The notes: generated by a model not told the origin, from the sequence alone. A DNA stretch of 64,000 nucleotides from Hymenobacter wooponensis (GCF_004745865.1 NZ_SRKZ01000004.1:62001-126000); one strand, 5' to 3'; positions 51,227 through 61,226 are shown, counted from the stretch's first letter. Numbers and translations: made by a program.

Positions 51227-54200
51227 ATGCCTGCCACTTTCCGCATTTATTCCTCTTCTGCCGGTTCCGGCAAAACGTATCAGCTTACCAAGGAATACCT
51301 GAAGCTTGCGCTAGGCACCGATGATGCGGCGTACTTCAAGCGGATTCTGGCCATTACGTTTACCAACGATGCGGCGGGCGAGATGAAGGAGCGCATTATT
51401 GGAGCACTGCGGCGTTTCGCGTACCCACCGGAAGGTGAAACTGATCAGCTGCTGGCCGATATTGCCGAGGAACTGGCCTACGAGGGCAAGCTGGAATACC
51501 TCCCGACTCCGGAAGAGCGACAGCAGGAACTACGCCAACGAGCCAGTAAAACCTTCCGGCTGGTGATGTACCACTACGCCGATTTTGGCGTGAGCACCAT
51601 CGACTCCTTCGTGCAGCGCATTGTAACGGCTTTCACGCGGGAGCTAGGCCTGCCTGCTACGTTTGAGGTGGAGCTGGACAGCGCTACAGTACTGCAAAGT
51701 GCTGTGGCCCTCCTCCTGGACCGCGTGAATCGTGACCCAAACGCGGCGCTACTTTCACGCACCATTTCTGATTTTGCCCTGATGAAGGCCGATGAGGGCC
51801 GTAGTTGGAATAACCTGCCCGCCGAGCTAGTGGACTTCGGACAATTCTTGCTCAGCGAGCCGGTGCACGAGGCCGTGGAGCAACTACAGAAGCTCTCGAT
51901 GCAGGATTACCGCCGCCTGCACGAGGGCCTGCGCCAGCGCCGCGACGAAATTGAAACCGCCTTCCGAACCGTAGCCGAAGTGGCTCAGGAAGCTATTGAG
52001 ACGGCCGGCATCTCTGAATCAGACTTGTACCAGGGCCGTAGTGGCCTACTGGGCTACGTGACCAAATGGGAGGAGCGCCTGCAGCCCGACAAGGAGGCTA
52101 ATAGCTACGTGCGCGCCACCGTGGAGCAGGACAAGTGGTACAGCAGCAAAGTAAAAACCGCGGCCGACAAGGCCCGCGTGGATGCTGCTAAGCCGGTGCT
52201 GCTCCAGGCCTACGAGCAGATGGAACAGCTCCGGGCCCACCTGCTGCCTGACTACCTGCTGGTGACCGGTATGCTGCCTTACCTCTTTCAAGTGTCGCTG
52301 CTGAGTGAGCTGAGCAAGGCCGTGGACCAGCTTAGCCGCGACCGAGGCGTGGTGCTAATAGCAGAGTTTAACCGCCGTATTGCCCAGATTGTGCTGCGCG
52401 AGCCGGTGCCATTCCTGTATGAGCGCCTCGGCGACCGGTACCAGCATCTGCTCATTGATGAATTTCAGGACACCTCGGTGCTGCAGTGGAACAACCTACT
52501 TCCGCTGGTGGAAAACGCCGTTTCTACGGGTAGTTTGAGCCTGGCCGTGGGCGATGCCAAGCAGGCTATCTACCGGTGGCGCGGAGGCGAGATGGAGCAG
52601 ATCCTGCGCCTCTACCAGAACCAGACGGAGCACCTCTACGGCCGCATTGCCGACGAGGAGCTGCGGGGCCTGCTGGCTGACCGTTACTTCACGCTGGACC
52701 AGGCCCTGGAGCCCGCTAACCTGAACAAGAATTACCGCTCCGCCAGCGAAATCATTCAGTTCAACAATGCTCTGTTTGCGCACATCAGCCAGTCGCACGC
52801 CATGCTGCCGCTGGTGCAAGGCATTTATGATGAGGGCTTTCAGCAAATAGCCCCCCCACCTAAAGCCGGCGCAGTTTCCGGTCACGTAGAGCTGTTGTTT
52901 ACGGAAGACAGCGCGCCTGCTTGTCGCTATGATGCGGCCATTGGCACGTATACGCCGGCCTTGTTGCCAGGCTACACCGTCGGCCAAACGCTGGATTACG
53001 AGGAAAGTACCCTCTACCTCACTCTGCAACTAGTAGAGCAAGCGCTGGCAGATGGGTTTCGGCTGCAGGATGTAGCGGTACTTTGCCGCCGCCGCGACCA
53101 TAGTCGGCGGGTAGCCAAGTTCCTGAAAGAGCGCGGCTATGACATTATCTCCGCCGACTCGCTGTCGTTGGAGTTTGCGGAGGTGGTTAACCTGCTGGTG
53201 GCCCTGTTTCGGGTGCTCAACCAGCCCGCCGACACTCTGGCTAGGGCCGAAGCCCTGCTGCTCACGGAGCGCGTAGTGCGCGGCCTCGACCCCACCCCAG
53301 AACGGGCCCGCCATTGGGCAGAGCTAGCCAACGCCGACTCGGCACTGCCGTTTTTCGACGAGCTGCGTGTCCTGGGATACGACGTACGGGAGCGGGAAAC
53401 CGGCAACCTAGGCCTGTATGAGCTGACCGAGCGCCTGATTGGGCTGTTCGGGTTGCTAGACCGGGCCGCCGAGCGAGAGTACTTGTTCCGGTTCCTGGAT
53501 CTGACGCTGGAGTATAGCCTACGCTTCGGCAACAACCTCAACAACTTCCTGGCCTACTGGGACCAGAAGAAGAGTAGCCTCAGCATCAATGCCCCCGCCG
53601 GCCGCGATGCCATTACCATCACTACTGTGCACAAGGCCAAAGGACTGGCCTACGGCGTGGTGATAGTGCCCTTTGCCGATTGGTCGTTGACGCCGTACCG
53701 GGGTACGCTGCTCTGGGGCCGCCTGAGCGAAGACTCGGAGAAGCCTGTAGCGCAAATGCCGGGCGTAGCGGTGCTACCTCAAACGCAAGCCCTACTACAC
53801 ACCCCGCTGGCCCAACAGTATACAGAGGAGCTGGAAAAGACCTTCTTGGAGGGCCTGAACATGCTTTATGTGGCATTCACCCGGCCGCGCCACCGGTTGT
53901 ATGCCATCAGCCGGAAGCCTAGGCCAGTGAAGGCGACTAAGGAAGGTGAAGCTCCTGCCCCGGTGGAGCCCGCCAAAACTGTTGCCGAGATTCTGCATCG
54001 TTATCTACTCAGCACCAGCCAGTGGGAGGATGAGCAGATGGCCTACGTAGTGGCCGATGGGCAGCACACGGCTCCTCCCATCAACCCGGCTTCTATCAAG
54101 CCCAACCACGACCTGCCCCTGACCAACCTTACCAGCACACCTTGGGAAGAGCGCCTGCGACTGAAGCGCCACGCCAACACCGTATTCGACTTCGATGATC

Positions 54201-54652
54201 AGCAGGAGCTACGCGAGTGGAACCGCAAGCTCCACTATGCATTGCGTCGTACGCACCTAGCTACCGATGTGGAGCGCGTGGCGGCTATGCTAGTGGCAGA
54301 GGGCCTAGTAAGCACCAAGGAACGCCCCGAGCTACTACAGAAGCTGCAGGGCGTAGTAGGCCACCCCGATATGGCGCACTACTTCAGCCCTCAGGTGCAG
54401 GCGGAGGCCGAGCGAGAAATACTGGTGGGTGGCACCCGCAAGCAGGACTACAAGCCCGACCGGATCGTGTTCGAAGCTGCGCCCGATGGTCGGCGCCAGC
54501 GCGTGACACTTATTGATTTCAAGGTTCCCCCCGCAGAACCGCGTCACCGCCAGCCCCTACTAAAGTACGCCGAGCTCTTCAGGCAGCTTGGGTATCAGGA
54601 CGTACAATGCGTGCTCTATTACTTTGATACGCAGGAGGTAGTAAAGTTCTGA
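51227..54652 (+). CDS. AddA-like UvrD/RecB-type helicase-nuclease
   Basis: 1141-aa protein, length as expected for AddA-type enzymes. The ATPase P-loop is SSSAGSGKTYQL, with K16. Helicase motifs follow: TFTNDAAGEMKERI, LLIDEFQDTSVLQW (Walker B), VGDAKQAIYRWRGG, NYRSASEII, TTVHKAKGL and YVAFTRPRHRL. The C-terminus is a PD-(D/E)xK nuclease, with the Asp in YKPDRIVF and the DxK in LIDFK (about residues 1065 and 1095). With the AddB-like protein at 56.9 kb it would resect double-strand breaks for recombination. ATG 51227 is preferred because the P-loop starts at residue ~10. An MFS gene and a VKOR-like gene separate the two subunits. Confidence 0.9.
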   Translation: MPATFRIYSSSAGSGKTYQLTKEYLKLALGTDDAAYFKRILAITFTNDAAGEMKERIIGALRRFAYPPEGETDQLLADIAEELAYEGKLEYLPTPEERQQELRQRASKTFRLVMYHYADFGVSTIDSFVQRIVTAFTRELGLPATFEVELDSATVLQSAVALLLDRVNRDPNAALLSRTISDFALMKADEGRSWNNLPAELVDFGQFLLSEPVHEAVEQLQKLSMQDYRRLHEGLRQRRDEIETAFRTVAEVAQEAIETAGISESDLYQGRSGLLGYVTKWEERLQPDKEANSYVRATVEQDKWYSSKVKTAADKARVDAAKPVLLQAYEQMEQLRAHLLPDYLLVTGMLPYLFQVSLLSELSKAVDQLSRDRGVVLIAEFNRRIAQIVLREPVPFLYERLGDRYQHLLIDEFQDTSVLQWNNLLPLVENAVSTGSLSLAVGDAKQAIYRWRGGEMEQILRLYQNQTEHLYGRIADEELRGLLADRYFTLDQALEPANLNKNYRSASEIIQFNNALFAHISQSHAMLPLVQGIYDEGFQQIAPPPKAGAVSGHVELLFTEDSAPACRYDAAIGTYTPALLPGYTVGQTLDYEESTLYLTLQLVEQALADGFRLQDVAVLCRRRDHSRRVAKFLKERGYDIISADSLSLEFAEVVNLLVALFRVLNQPADTLARAEALLLTERVVRGLDPTPERARHWAELANADSALPFFDELRVLGYDVRERETGNLGLYELTERLIGLFGLLDRAAEREYLFRFLDLTLEYSLRFGNNLNNFLAYWDQKKSSLSINAPAGRDAITITTVHKAKGLAYGVVIVPFADWSLTPYRGTLLWGRLSEDSEKPVAQMPGVAVLPQTQALLHTPLAQQYTEELEKTFLEGLNMLYVAFTRPRHRLYAISRKPRPVKATKEGEAPAPVEPAKTVAEILHRYLLSTSQWEDEQMAYVVADGQHTAPPINPASIKPNHDLPLTNLTSTPWEERLRLKRHANTVFDFDDQQELREWNRKLHYALRRTHLATDVERVAAMLVAEGLVSTKERPELLQKLQGVVGHPDMAHYFSPQVQAEAEREILVGGTRKQDYKPDRIVFEAAPDGRRQRVTLIDFKVPPAEPRHRQPLLKYAELFRQLGYQDVQCVLYYFDTQEVVKF

Positions 54653-54836
54653 CGTGCGCTGGGAGGTCACTACACTGTCATCCCGGCCACGCCATCCTGA
54701 CGCAGATAGGACTTTCTTGGGCGTGTACGACTGGCCTAGCGGCTTCTGCTGATGTGACACTAACCTGCACATGCTCTGATGGGCTCTCCTACAGCCTAGC
54801 CGGCAGATTTAAAGTGCGGAGCAAGCCTGACTAGGC

Positions 54837-54844
54837 TACCTTTG
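54837..54844 (+). promoter_or_regulatory. -7 box (TACCTTTG) of the MFS gene
   Basis: TACCTTTG ends 26 nt before the ATG at 54871, so the MFS gene probably has its own promoter and is not only read through from addA. Confidence 0.5.
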
Positions 54845-54870
54845 CTGAATCACCCAGCCTCTTCTCTCCT

Positions 54871-56133
54871 ATGGCAGCTCCTCGCAAGGCCGCGCTTGGC
54901 TTCATCTTCCTGACCTTGCTGCTTGATGTTACGGGCATCGGCATCATTATTCCGGTGGTGCCGCGGCTGATCCAGCACCTGACGGGCGGCACGGTGAGCG
55001 ATGCGGCACGCTACGGCGGATGGCTGGTATTTGCCTTCGCCGTGATGCAGTTCCTGTTTTCACCCGTAATGGGTAACTTATCAGACCGGTATGGGCGCCG
55101 GCCGGTGCTGCTGCTGTCTCTGCTGGGCTTTGGCCTCGATTACATTCTGGTGGCCTTCGCCCCGAGTATTGCCTGGCTATTTGTGGGGCGCCTGATTGCG
55201 GGCGTCATGGGCGCCAGCTTCACCACGGCCTCAGCCTACATCGCCGACATTTCAACGCCCGAAACTCGGGCCCAAAACTTCGGAATGATCGGGGCTGCCT
55301 TTGGCCTGGGCTTTATCATTGGGCCGCTGCTGGGGGGCTTACTGGGCAAGCATGGCACGCAGCTGCCGTTTCTGGTGGCGGCGGGCCTCACGTTTCTGAA
55401 CGTGGTGTACGGCTACTTCGTGCTCCCCGAGTCGTTGCCCGCGGAGAAGCGCCGCCCGTTTGAATGGGCCCGCGCCAACCCCATCGGCTCCCTGAGAATG
55501 CTGCAGCGCTACCCCGTAATTATGGGGCTGGTGGCCTCGCTGCTGTTTATCTACGTGGCCGCCCACGCGACGCAATCAGCCTGGACGTACTACGTAATGG
55601 AGAAGTTCAAGTGGGATGAGACCTGGGTGGGATATTCGCTGGGAACCATTGGGCTATTGGTGGCCCTGGTGCAAGGTGTGCTGATCCGGCGCATCAACCC
55701 GGCGCTAGGCCAGAAGCGCTCCGTGTACCTGGGCATGTTGCTGTATGCAGTAGGTTTTGTGCTGTTTGCTTTCGCCACCAAAGGCTGGATGATGTTTGCC
55801 TTTTTGGTGCCGTATTGCCTGGGTGGCATTGCGGGGCCGGCGCTGCAGGGCATTATTTCGGGCCAGGTGCCCGGCAACCAGCAAGGTGAGCTGCAGGGTG
55901 CCCTCACCAGCCTGATGAGCCTAACCTCCATCATTGGGCCACCCCTGATGACCAACTTGTTTGCTTACTATACTGGCCCCAAAGCTCCGCTGTATTTCCC
56001 AGGTGCCCCCTTCTTGCTAGGGGCCGTGTTGATTCTCATTAGCTTAGGCCTAGCAGTTCGTTCACTCTCTTCCTATGTAGCACCTGTAGCACCTGCAGAG
56101 GAATCAGAGCCCGCAGTTTCGCTAGGTCACTAG
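54871..56133 (+). CDS. TetA-like MFS transporter
   Basis: 420-aa major facilitator with 12 expected membrane helices. The first helix carries [20 protein letters not shown], the TetA/TCR-type start, and loop 2-3 has motif [18 protein letters not shown]. The sixth/seventh-helix loop and the C-terminal half are standard. It would export a drug or metabolite by proton antiport. It is chromosomal in style with no mobile genes nearby, so resistance to tetracycline should not be assumed. It sits between the AddA-like and AddB-like genes. Confidence 0.88.
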   Translation: MAAPRKAALGFIFLTLLLDVTGIGIIIPVVPRLIQHLTGGTVSDAARYGGWLVFAFAVMQFLFSPVMGNLSDRYGRRPVLLLSLLGFGLDYILVAFAPSIAWLFVGRLIAGVMGASFTTASAYIADISTPETRAQNFGMIGAAFGLGFIIGPLLGGLLGKHGTQLPFLVAAGLTFLNVVYGYFVLPESLPAEKRRPFEWARANPIGSLRMLQRYPVIMGLVASLLFIYVAAHATQSAWTYYVMEKFKWDETWVGYSLGTIGLLVALVQGVLIRRINPALGQKRSVYLGMLLYAVGFVLFAFATKGWMMFAFLVPYCLGGIAGPALQGIISGQVPGNQQGELQGALTSLMSLTSIIGPPLMTNLFAYYTGPKAPLYFPGAPFLLGAVLILISLGLAVRSLSSYVAPVAPAEESEPAVSLGH

Positions 56134-56143
56134 AAGCTTGTTA

Positions 56144-56198
56144 CAAGAGGAGGCCGGAGGTCCTGCTTGTGGCAAGCAGGACCTCCGGCCTCTTCTTG
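56144..56198. terminator. Bidirectional terminator after the MFS gene
   Basis: A 26-bp stem with one mismatch (CAAGAGGAGGCCGGAGG arm) closes a TGG loop and is followed by TTGTTGT. Confidence 0.85.
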
Positions 56199-56219
56199 TT
56201 GTATTGCAGCCTGTACTGA

Positions 56220-56720
56220 TTAGCGGCGCAGCAAGTTTTTTAGCCCTTTGATAGCCTCAGGCACGGCCAGCGCCAGTGAGGCAATGGAGGCTACCGAGGC
56301 CACCTGGCAGTAGAAGCATAAGGCTTTATTTTCCTTCCACTCCTCCTGGCCTAGCTTCAGCGTCGTAACAGTATCGAACAGGGTTTTGAGGCCCATGGCT
56401 ACCGGAATAGCCGGCTGTTTGCTGGCCCGATGTAGGCCACCCGCCCCGGCCAGGCAGGCCGTGAGGCCATAGGTTACAATCATGGGCAGCGCGTCGGGGG
56501 TATCCATGCGCTTGTACCCATAGTCGGAGGCATCTACCTTATCGGAGTCGAAGGGGCCAACGGGTGGGTCGGGCAGGTGGTGGATGATACCGGTCTGGTA
56601 CATGCTCACAATTTGGCCGGCGGCTACGCCCAGCAGGGAGAGGCCAATAATCCAGCGGCGGCGGTTAAGGTCGGGGCTTTTGCCGTAGCGTAGTTCGAGA
56701 CTTAGTTGAGTAGGATCCAT
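56220..56720 (-). CDS. VKOR-like membrane protein with CxxC motif
   Basis: 166-aa protein with about four hydrophobic segments (near 24-40, 78-98, 104-115 and 138-155). The motif ALCFYCQVASVASIASLAL (about 134-152) puts a CxxC at the start of the last helix, as in vitamin K epoxide reductase/DsbB-type proteins. LYQ-type and FDSDKVDASDYGYKRMDTPD segments between helices 1 and 2 also fit what I recall of small VKOR relatives. It might transfer electrons to a thioredoxin-like partner. The match is moderate; it may simply be a membrane protein of unknown family. It is antisense to its neighbours. Confidence 0.6.
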   Translation of the reverse strand: MDPTQLSLELRYGKSPDLNRRRWIIGLSLLGVAAGQIVSMYQTGIIHHLPDPPVGPFDSDKVDASDYGYKRMDTPDALPMIVTYGLTACLAGAGGLHRASKQPAIPVAMGLKTLFDTVTTLKLGQEEWKENKALCFYCQVASVASIASLALAVPEAIKGLKNLLRR

Positions 56721-56881
56721 CAGGAATGAACAGTTGCAGTTGAGTTATAGCCACTGGTACGAGCCGCACAGGCTTCAGGGTTAAGGTGGCGCTTGTGCTA
56801 GGCCACTCCGTGAACGGCAGTTTTGGAACCGAGTGCCCTCCCAGATTCTTCTACCACGGCAAGACTACCGCCCACTAGCCG

Positions 56882-56889
56882 TATCTTTA
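56882..56889 (+). promoter_or_regulatory. Near-consensus -7 box (TATCTTTA) beside the AddB start
   Basis: TATCTTTA ends 7 nt before the ATG at 56897, a further case of a box next to the start codon; the last base is A instead of G. Confidence 0.35.
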
Positions 56890-56896
56890 CTTCCCT

Positions 56897-59800
56897 ATGA
56901 TTTCCTTCCCCGCCGCTCCGCTTACCTCCCCTGCTCCTACCGCTACGCTTCCCGCCGCCACGCCTTTCCTCACGCGTATGGCCCGGGAACTGGTGGCGAA
57001 ATACGGCCCCACGGACGAGCTGTCGGACCTGGTGGTGGTAGTGCCCACGCGCCGGGCAGTGGTGTATCTGCAGAATGAGCTGAGCCTGGCCGCTGAGGCG
57101 GGCCGAGCCGTTTGGAGCCCACGCATTGCAGCCATGGAGGACTACATGGTGGAGCTAGCCGGCGTACAGGTAGAGGAGCCTATTGCCCTGCAGCTGCTGC
57201 TGTTTGAGATTCTGCGCGACATCGACCCCAAGCTGGATTTCGACCAGTTTGTGGGCTGGTCGGGGTTGCTGCTGCAGGACTTCTCCAGCCTCGATCAGAA
57301 CCTAGCCTCCCCCAAAAAGATATTTGAGTACCTGTCGCAGGCCAAGGCGCTGGAACGCTGGGAGCTCAGCAACGAGCCTGCCCCACAGAGCACCACGGCT
57401 GCTTACTTCCGTTTCTGGGACGACCTAGAGAAGGTGTACCGCCGCCTGCGTCGCCAAATGGAACGCACCCACCTAGCGTATCCTGGCCTAGCGTATCGCT
57501 TGGCCGTCAATAAGATTCAGACCCGCCTGGAGGCCGATGAAACGCTGCCCCAGCATGTGTTTATAGGGCTGGGCTCCCTTTCAAAAGCCGAGGAAAAGCT
57601 GATCCGACTGCTTCGGAAGGCCCGGCGGGCCGAGGTGCATTTCGATGGGGACACGTTTTACCTGGAACCCGGCTCACCCAACCGCGCCGGTCAGCACATC
57701 CGCCGCTACCAGGATATTTTCGAGCTGCCCAATGAGAACCTGGGTGGTCCGGCCGACCTACTGCGGGGCTTGCCGCGCGACATCCGGTTCGTGGGGGTGG
57801 CAAACGCCTCTATGCAGGGAAAGGTGGCGGGCCAGCTACTAGCAGAATCACGGCGCGAAAACCCCAGCGTTAAAGTTGCCGTGGTGCTCCCCGACGAAAC
57901 GTTGCTATTGCCCGTCTTGCACGGCCTCCCGCTCGATGCGGTGCCCGAGTACAACGTGACCATGGGTCTGAGCTTCCAGAGCACTCCCCTGTTCAATCTC
58001 GTGGATTTGCTGTTTGAGGTGCACCTGACTGGTGTGCGTGAGGGCTCCGCCGAAACCGGCTACGGCATACCGCGCTACCACCATTTAGCCGTGAGCAAGT
58101 TGCTGCAGCACCCGTTTCTGCGGCGCTACCAGCAATGGCTCGATAAGCAACCGGAAGAGAACTACCATGGCCTGCTTGATAAGGTATGCCGCACTATTGT
58201 GAAGCGCCACGCCGTGCTGCTCACAGCCGAGGAGCTGCAAGCCTGGGGCCAGCACCACCCCCTTATTCAGGCCTTGTTTACTACCTGGAACAACTGCGAC
58301 GACATTATTGCGGCCTGCTACACGCTCATTGATTTGCTCAAAAAGGCGTATCAAGATCAGCATTCCGCTATTGAGGCTGAGTACCTGTACTTGTTTTTCA
58401 CGCTGGTAAAGCGGCTAGACTCGGTATTCGATTGCCGGGAGCAGCGCCTGTCGGTGCGTTCATTCCGGCGGTTCTTATACGAGCAGATGAAAAGCACTCG
58501 TCTGCCGTTCAGTGGGGAGCCCATTGCCGATGTGCAGGTGATGGGTTTGCTGGAAACCCGCGCCCTCGACTTTGATCATATCATCATTCTGAGCTGCAAC
58601 GAGAACGTGCTACCGGCCCCTAAGCGCCACAGCTCCCTGTTCCCGTACGACGTACTCACCACTTTCCAGCTCCCCACCTACGCCGACCACGAAGCCGCCA
58701 CGGCCCACCAGTTCTGGCGCCTGCTGCAGCGCGCCCGGCAGGTAGACCTGCTCCACATTTTGCCCGGCGCCGAGGGCACCCGCACCGGTGAGCGGAGCCG
58801 CTTTCTGCTGCAAATTGAAAATGACCTAGTGCCCCAGAGCCCTGGCCTACGCCTCCAAGACTTAACGGTGACCTCCCCCGCCGATGAGCCCGCTTCCCCG
58901 CTGTCGGCTCTCCCGCCCACCACTTCGGCTCATGCATTGACGCTGGAGCGGGAAAAAGAATCACCCGGCGACATTGTACTGGAAAAGGATGCCGGCATGC
59001 TCTTGGCCCTGCGGGAGGTGCTCACCAAAGGCCTCTCGCCTACGGCCCTTAACCAGTACCTGAACTGCTCTCTGCAGTTCTATTTCCAGCGGGTGGCCCA
59101 TTTCCGCGAGAACGATGAGGTAGAAGAAGCCCTTGGCCCCGACGGGTTTGGCACCGTGGTGCACGAGGCCCTGGAGGAGTTGATGCAGCCCTTCCAGCAG
59201 CGCCAGCAACCCATTACAGCTACAGATATACCAGGCCTAGTGAAGCTGGCGCCTATTATGGTGGCAAAAGCGCTGCGCAAGGAAGAAGAAGGCCGTCATG
59301 CCCGCGCCGACGAGGGCCTCAACCACGTGCTAGGCCAGGTAGCTACTCAATTAGTACGCCGCTATTTAGAGGGTTTATTGGAGCAGCCGGGCGCCTTGCC
59401 CCTGCAAGTGCAGAGCCTGGAAGAGGCTTTGCAGGCAACCGTCTACGTCGGCCTACCGTCGGGCGAGAAGCTGCCCGTGAGCCTTATAGGCTTTGCCGAC
59501 CGTGTTGATCAATTGCCCGATGGCCGCTTGCGCGTAATTGACTATAAAACAGGACTCGTACAGGCCTACGACCTTCGCTTACTCAAGCGCGGCGAAGGCC
59601 CCACCGATGCCGTGGAGCATCTAGTTACGGATGCCACCTCTAGCGCCGATAAAGTGCGGCAGCTCTGGTTGTACCGCCTGATGCTGGCTCACGGTGGCCG
59701 CCCCGCCGCCGATGCCGCCATCATCTCCCTACGCAACCTCAGCGCTGGCCCCATGACGGCCGATATGACTTTTCTTACGGAAGGCGGCCAGGACTTCGTG

Positions 59801-59926
59801 CAGCACAGCGAGCAACTGTTAGGCCGCATCGTTAACCGCATTTTGGACCCGCAGGAACCCATCCGCAAGACCGACGACTTAGATAAGTGCCAGTACTGCC
59901 CCTACCGCGGTATTTGCGCCCGCTAG
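56897..59926 (+). CDS. AddB-like nuclease with Fe-S staple
   Basis: 1009-aa protein. The N-terminal ~650 residues look like an inactive helicase fold with no clear GxGKT motif (VVVVPTRRAVVYLQNEL near the start). The C-terminal nuclease has VHEALEELMQPF, GFADRVDQL and VIDYKTG (about 855-885), the acid-acid-Lys PD-(D/E)xK set. A 4Fe-4S staple is formed by Cys in LNQYLNC (about 722) and the final CQYCPYRGIC (Cx2Cx5C, ending at 1007). This arrangement is characteristic of AddB. Together with the AddA-like protein it would process double-strand breaks. The gene is not adjacent to addA-like; about 2.2 kb separate them. Confidence 0.88.
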   Translation: MISFPAAPLTSPAPTATLPAATPFLTRMARELVAKYGPTDELSDLVVVVPTRRAVVYLQNELSLAAEAGRAVWSPRIAAMEDYMVELAGVQVEEPIALQLLLFEILRDIDPKLDFDQFVGWSGLLLQDFSSLDQNLASPKKIFEYLSQAKALERWELSNEPAPQSTTAAYFRFWDDLEKVYRRLRRQMERTHLAYPGLAYRLAVNKIQTRLEADETLPQHVFIGLGSLSKAEEKLIRLLRKARRAEVHFDGDTFYLEPGSPNRAGQHIRRYQDIFELPNENLGGPADLLRGLPRDIRFVGVANASMQGKVAGQLLAESRRENPSVKVAVVLPDETLLLPVLHGLPLDAVPEYNVTMGLSFQSTPLFNLVDLLFEVHLTGVREGSAETGYGIPRYHHLAVSKLLQHPFLRRYQQWLDKQPEENYHGLLDKVCRTIVKRHAVLLTAEELQAWGQHHPLIQALFTTWNNCDDIIAACYTLIDLLKKAYQDQHSAIEAEYLYLFFTLVKRLDSVFDCREQRLSVRSFRRFLYEQMKSTRLPFSGEPIADVQVMGLLETRALDFDHIIILSCNENVLPAPKRHSSLFPYDVLTTFQLPTYADHEAATAHQFWRLLQRARQVDLLHILPGAEGTRTGERSRFLLQIENDLVPQSPGLRLQDLTVTSPADEPASPLSALPPTTSAHALTLEREKESPGDIVLEKDAGMLLALREVLTKGLSPTALNQYLNCSLQFYFQRVAHFRENDEVEEALGPDGFGTVVHEALEELMQPFQQRQQPITATDIPGLVKLAPIMVAKALRKEEEGRHARADEGLNHVLGQVATQLVRRYLEGLLEQPGALPLQVQSLEEALQATVYVGLPSGEKLPVSLIGFADRVDQLPDGRLRVIDYKTGLVQAYDLRLLKRGEGPTDAVEHLVTDATSSADKVRQLWLYRLMLAHGGRPAADAAIISLRNLSAGPMTADMTFLTEGGQDFVQHSEQLLGRIVNRILDPQEPIRKTDDLDKCQYCPYRGICAR

Positions 59927-60016
59927 GCTACTAAATGCGGTATAAGCCATAAATTGCAGCTCTCTACCTACTCTACCACTGGCCTAGCGCAACGGTTAGG
60001 CTCTACTAAAAATACT

Positions 60017-60451
60017 ATGGACAAGTTCATGCAGGCCGCCATTGAGGAGGCACTACAAGGTCGTCAAGAAGGTGGCATTCCAATTGGCTCGGTGCTGCGC
60101 CGGGGCGACGAAATTGTAAGCCGCGGCCGCAACAAGCGCGTGCAGGAAGACAATCCCATCAAGCACGGCGAAATGGACGCCCTCTACAACGCCGGCCGCC
60201 AGCGCTCCTACCGCGACACCGTGCTCTATACCACCCTCATGCCTTGCTACATGTGCGCTGGCACCATCGTGCAGTTCAAGATACCCAAGGTGGTAGTAGG
60301 TGAAGACCAGACGTTTGGCGAATCCCGCGCTTTCCTGGAAAGCCACGGGGTGGAAGTGGAAATCCTGAACCTGCCGGAGTGCGTGCAGATGATGCAGGAT
60401 TTCATCCGCGACGAGCCTACGCTCTGGAATGAGGATATCATGGAGCTGTAG
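60017..60451 (+). CDS. Cytosine/nucleoside deaminase (yeast FCY1-like)
   Basis: 144-aa zinc deaminase. The zinc site is HGEMDAL (His/Glu, about 58-64) and PCYMC (Cys pair, about 87-91). The C-terminal segments TFGESRAFLESHGVEVEILN and FIRDEPTLWNEDI closely match yeast-type cytosine deaminase, which converts cytosine to uracil in pyrimidine salvage. ATG 60017 is preferred because homologues start at about this helix. It starts 90 bp after the AddB-like gene. A more general nucleoside deaminase role is the alternative. Confidence 0.9.
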   Translation: MDKFMQAAIEEALQGRQEGGIPIGSVLRRGDEIVSRGRNKRVQEDNPIKHGEMDALYNAGRQRSYRDTVLYTTLMPCYMCAGTIVQFKIPKVVVGEDQTFGESRAFLESHGVEVEILNLPECVQMMQDFIRDEPTLWNEDIMEL

Positions 60452-60775
60452 AGCAAAAGTGAGTGCCACACTTAGCATTTTCCTGCTCAGCGACTGGCCT
60501 AGACCGTCTTCACTTTGCCAAGGACGTCATTGAGGATATATTGTAGAGACGCTGCTCCTGGCGTCTCTACATTATAGCACTGGTACGCCCTGCGTTTGAG
60601 CGCAGTCAGCAGAATGTGCTGTTTCGGTATTGTCTGAGCTGCTTTGTAACTACTGCGCTCCGATTGGCGTCTTTCCTAAGGAATCTTTCCTGCGCAGCGG
60701 CTCCCATTGGTGGCCGGCGTCTTGCCTGTGTAGCCGGGTGCGCCGCCCCCACTGCCCGCGGCCGACCTTTTGCCT
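60452..60775. other. Intergenic region with a hairpin repeat
   Basis: 324 bp without a gene. It holds one TGGCCTAG octamer (about 60496) and the inverted repeat at 60542-60571. No promoter of the usual type was seen close to the ATG at 60776. Confidence 0.6.
60542..60571. repeat. Hairpin TGTAGAGACGC ... GCGTCTCTACA, REP-like
   Basis: An 11-bp perfect inverted repeat with an 8-nt loop (TGCTCCTG). The arms AGAGACGC/GCGTCTCT are of a kind I associate with dispersed intergenic repeats in Hymenobacter-like and cyanobacterial genomes. Only one copy is in the window, so repetition is inferred. Confidence 0.45.
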
Positions 60776-61081
60776 ATGTCTGATGCCTCCTTTGTTGCCA
60801 CCAAAAAATGCCCACACTGCGGCCTCTGGACCGAATGGCACCAGCAACCCACCGACCACTGCCAGCACTGCGGGCAGGAGCTGGAGCCCCACCGGGCCGC
60901 CAGCGACCAGAGGCGTCAGGAGCAAGCTGAAGCGCCGCTGTCGCCGGTGCTTCTAGTTGAGATCAAGCCGGAGGACAGCCCCGCACTGAAGTTTTTTAAA
61001 TATATCATTCGGGGTGGGCAACTGGCCTTTGCGGCTATTGTATCGTTTTTTGTGTGGCTTGTGACGGTAGTCGCGGGCTAG
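60776..61081 (+). CDS. Zinc-ribbon membrane protein, first tandem copy
   Basis: 101-aa protein. An N-terminal zinc ribbon has two CxxC pairs, CPHCG (about 13-17) and CQHCG (about 31-35). A polar linker follows (residues 40-75). The C-terminal ~30 residues are a membrane segment with FFKYIIRGGQLAFAAIVSFF and VWLVT. It faces the cytoplasm with its ribbon, probably. The next gene is a paralogue with about half of its residues identical, so this is a tandem duplication. No named family is recognised. Confidence 0.72.
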   Translation: MSDASFVATKKCPHCGLWTEWHQQPTDHCQHCGQELEPHRAASDQRRQEQAEAPLSPVLLVEIKPEDSPALKFFKYIIRGGQLAFAAIVSFFVWLVTVVAG

Positions 61082-61187
61082 TGCTCTGTTCGCTGAACCG
61101 AGGAGGGGGCTGGCGGGTTGTAGAGCCAACAGAACGGGGCACATTCGACCCAGGTGGTGTAGGCTGGTAGAGTGGCCTAGGCCCTGC

Positions 61188-61195
61188 TACCTTTG
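61188..61195 (+). promoter_or_regulatory. -7 box (TACCTTTG) of the second zinc-ribbon gene
   Basis: TACCTTTG ends 31 nt before the ATG at 61227, so the second copy has a promoter of its own. Confidence 0.5.
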
Positions 61196-61226
61196 CACCG
61201 GCCGTTTTGCTTGCCCTCCCCTCTTT

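Noticed and set aside
54871..56133. Acquired tetracycline resistance gene
   Set aside because: TetA-like only at family level; no mobile element, and such chromosomal TCR/Tet MFS genes are common in this phylum.
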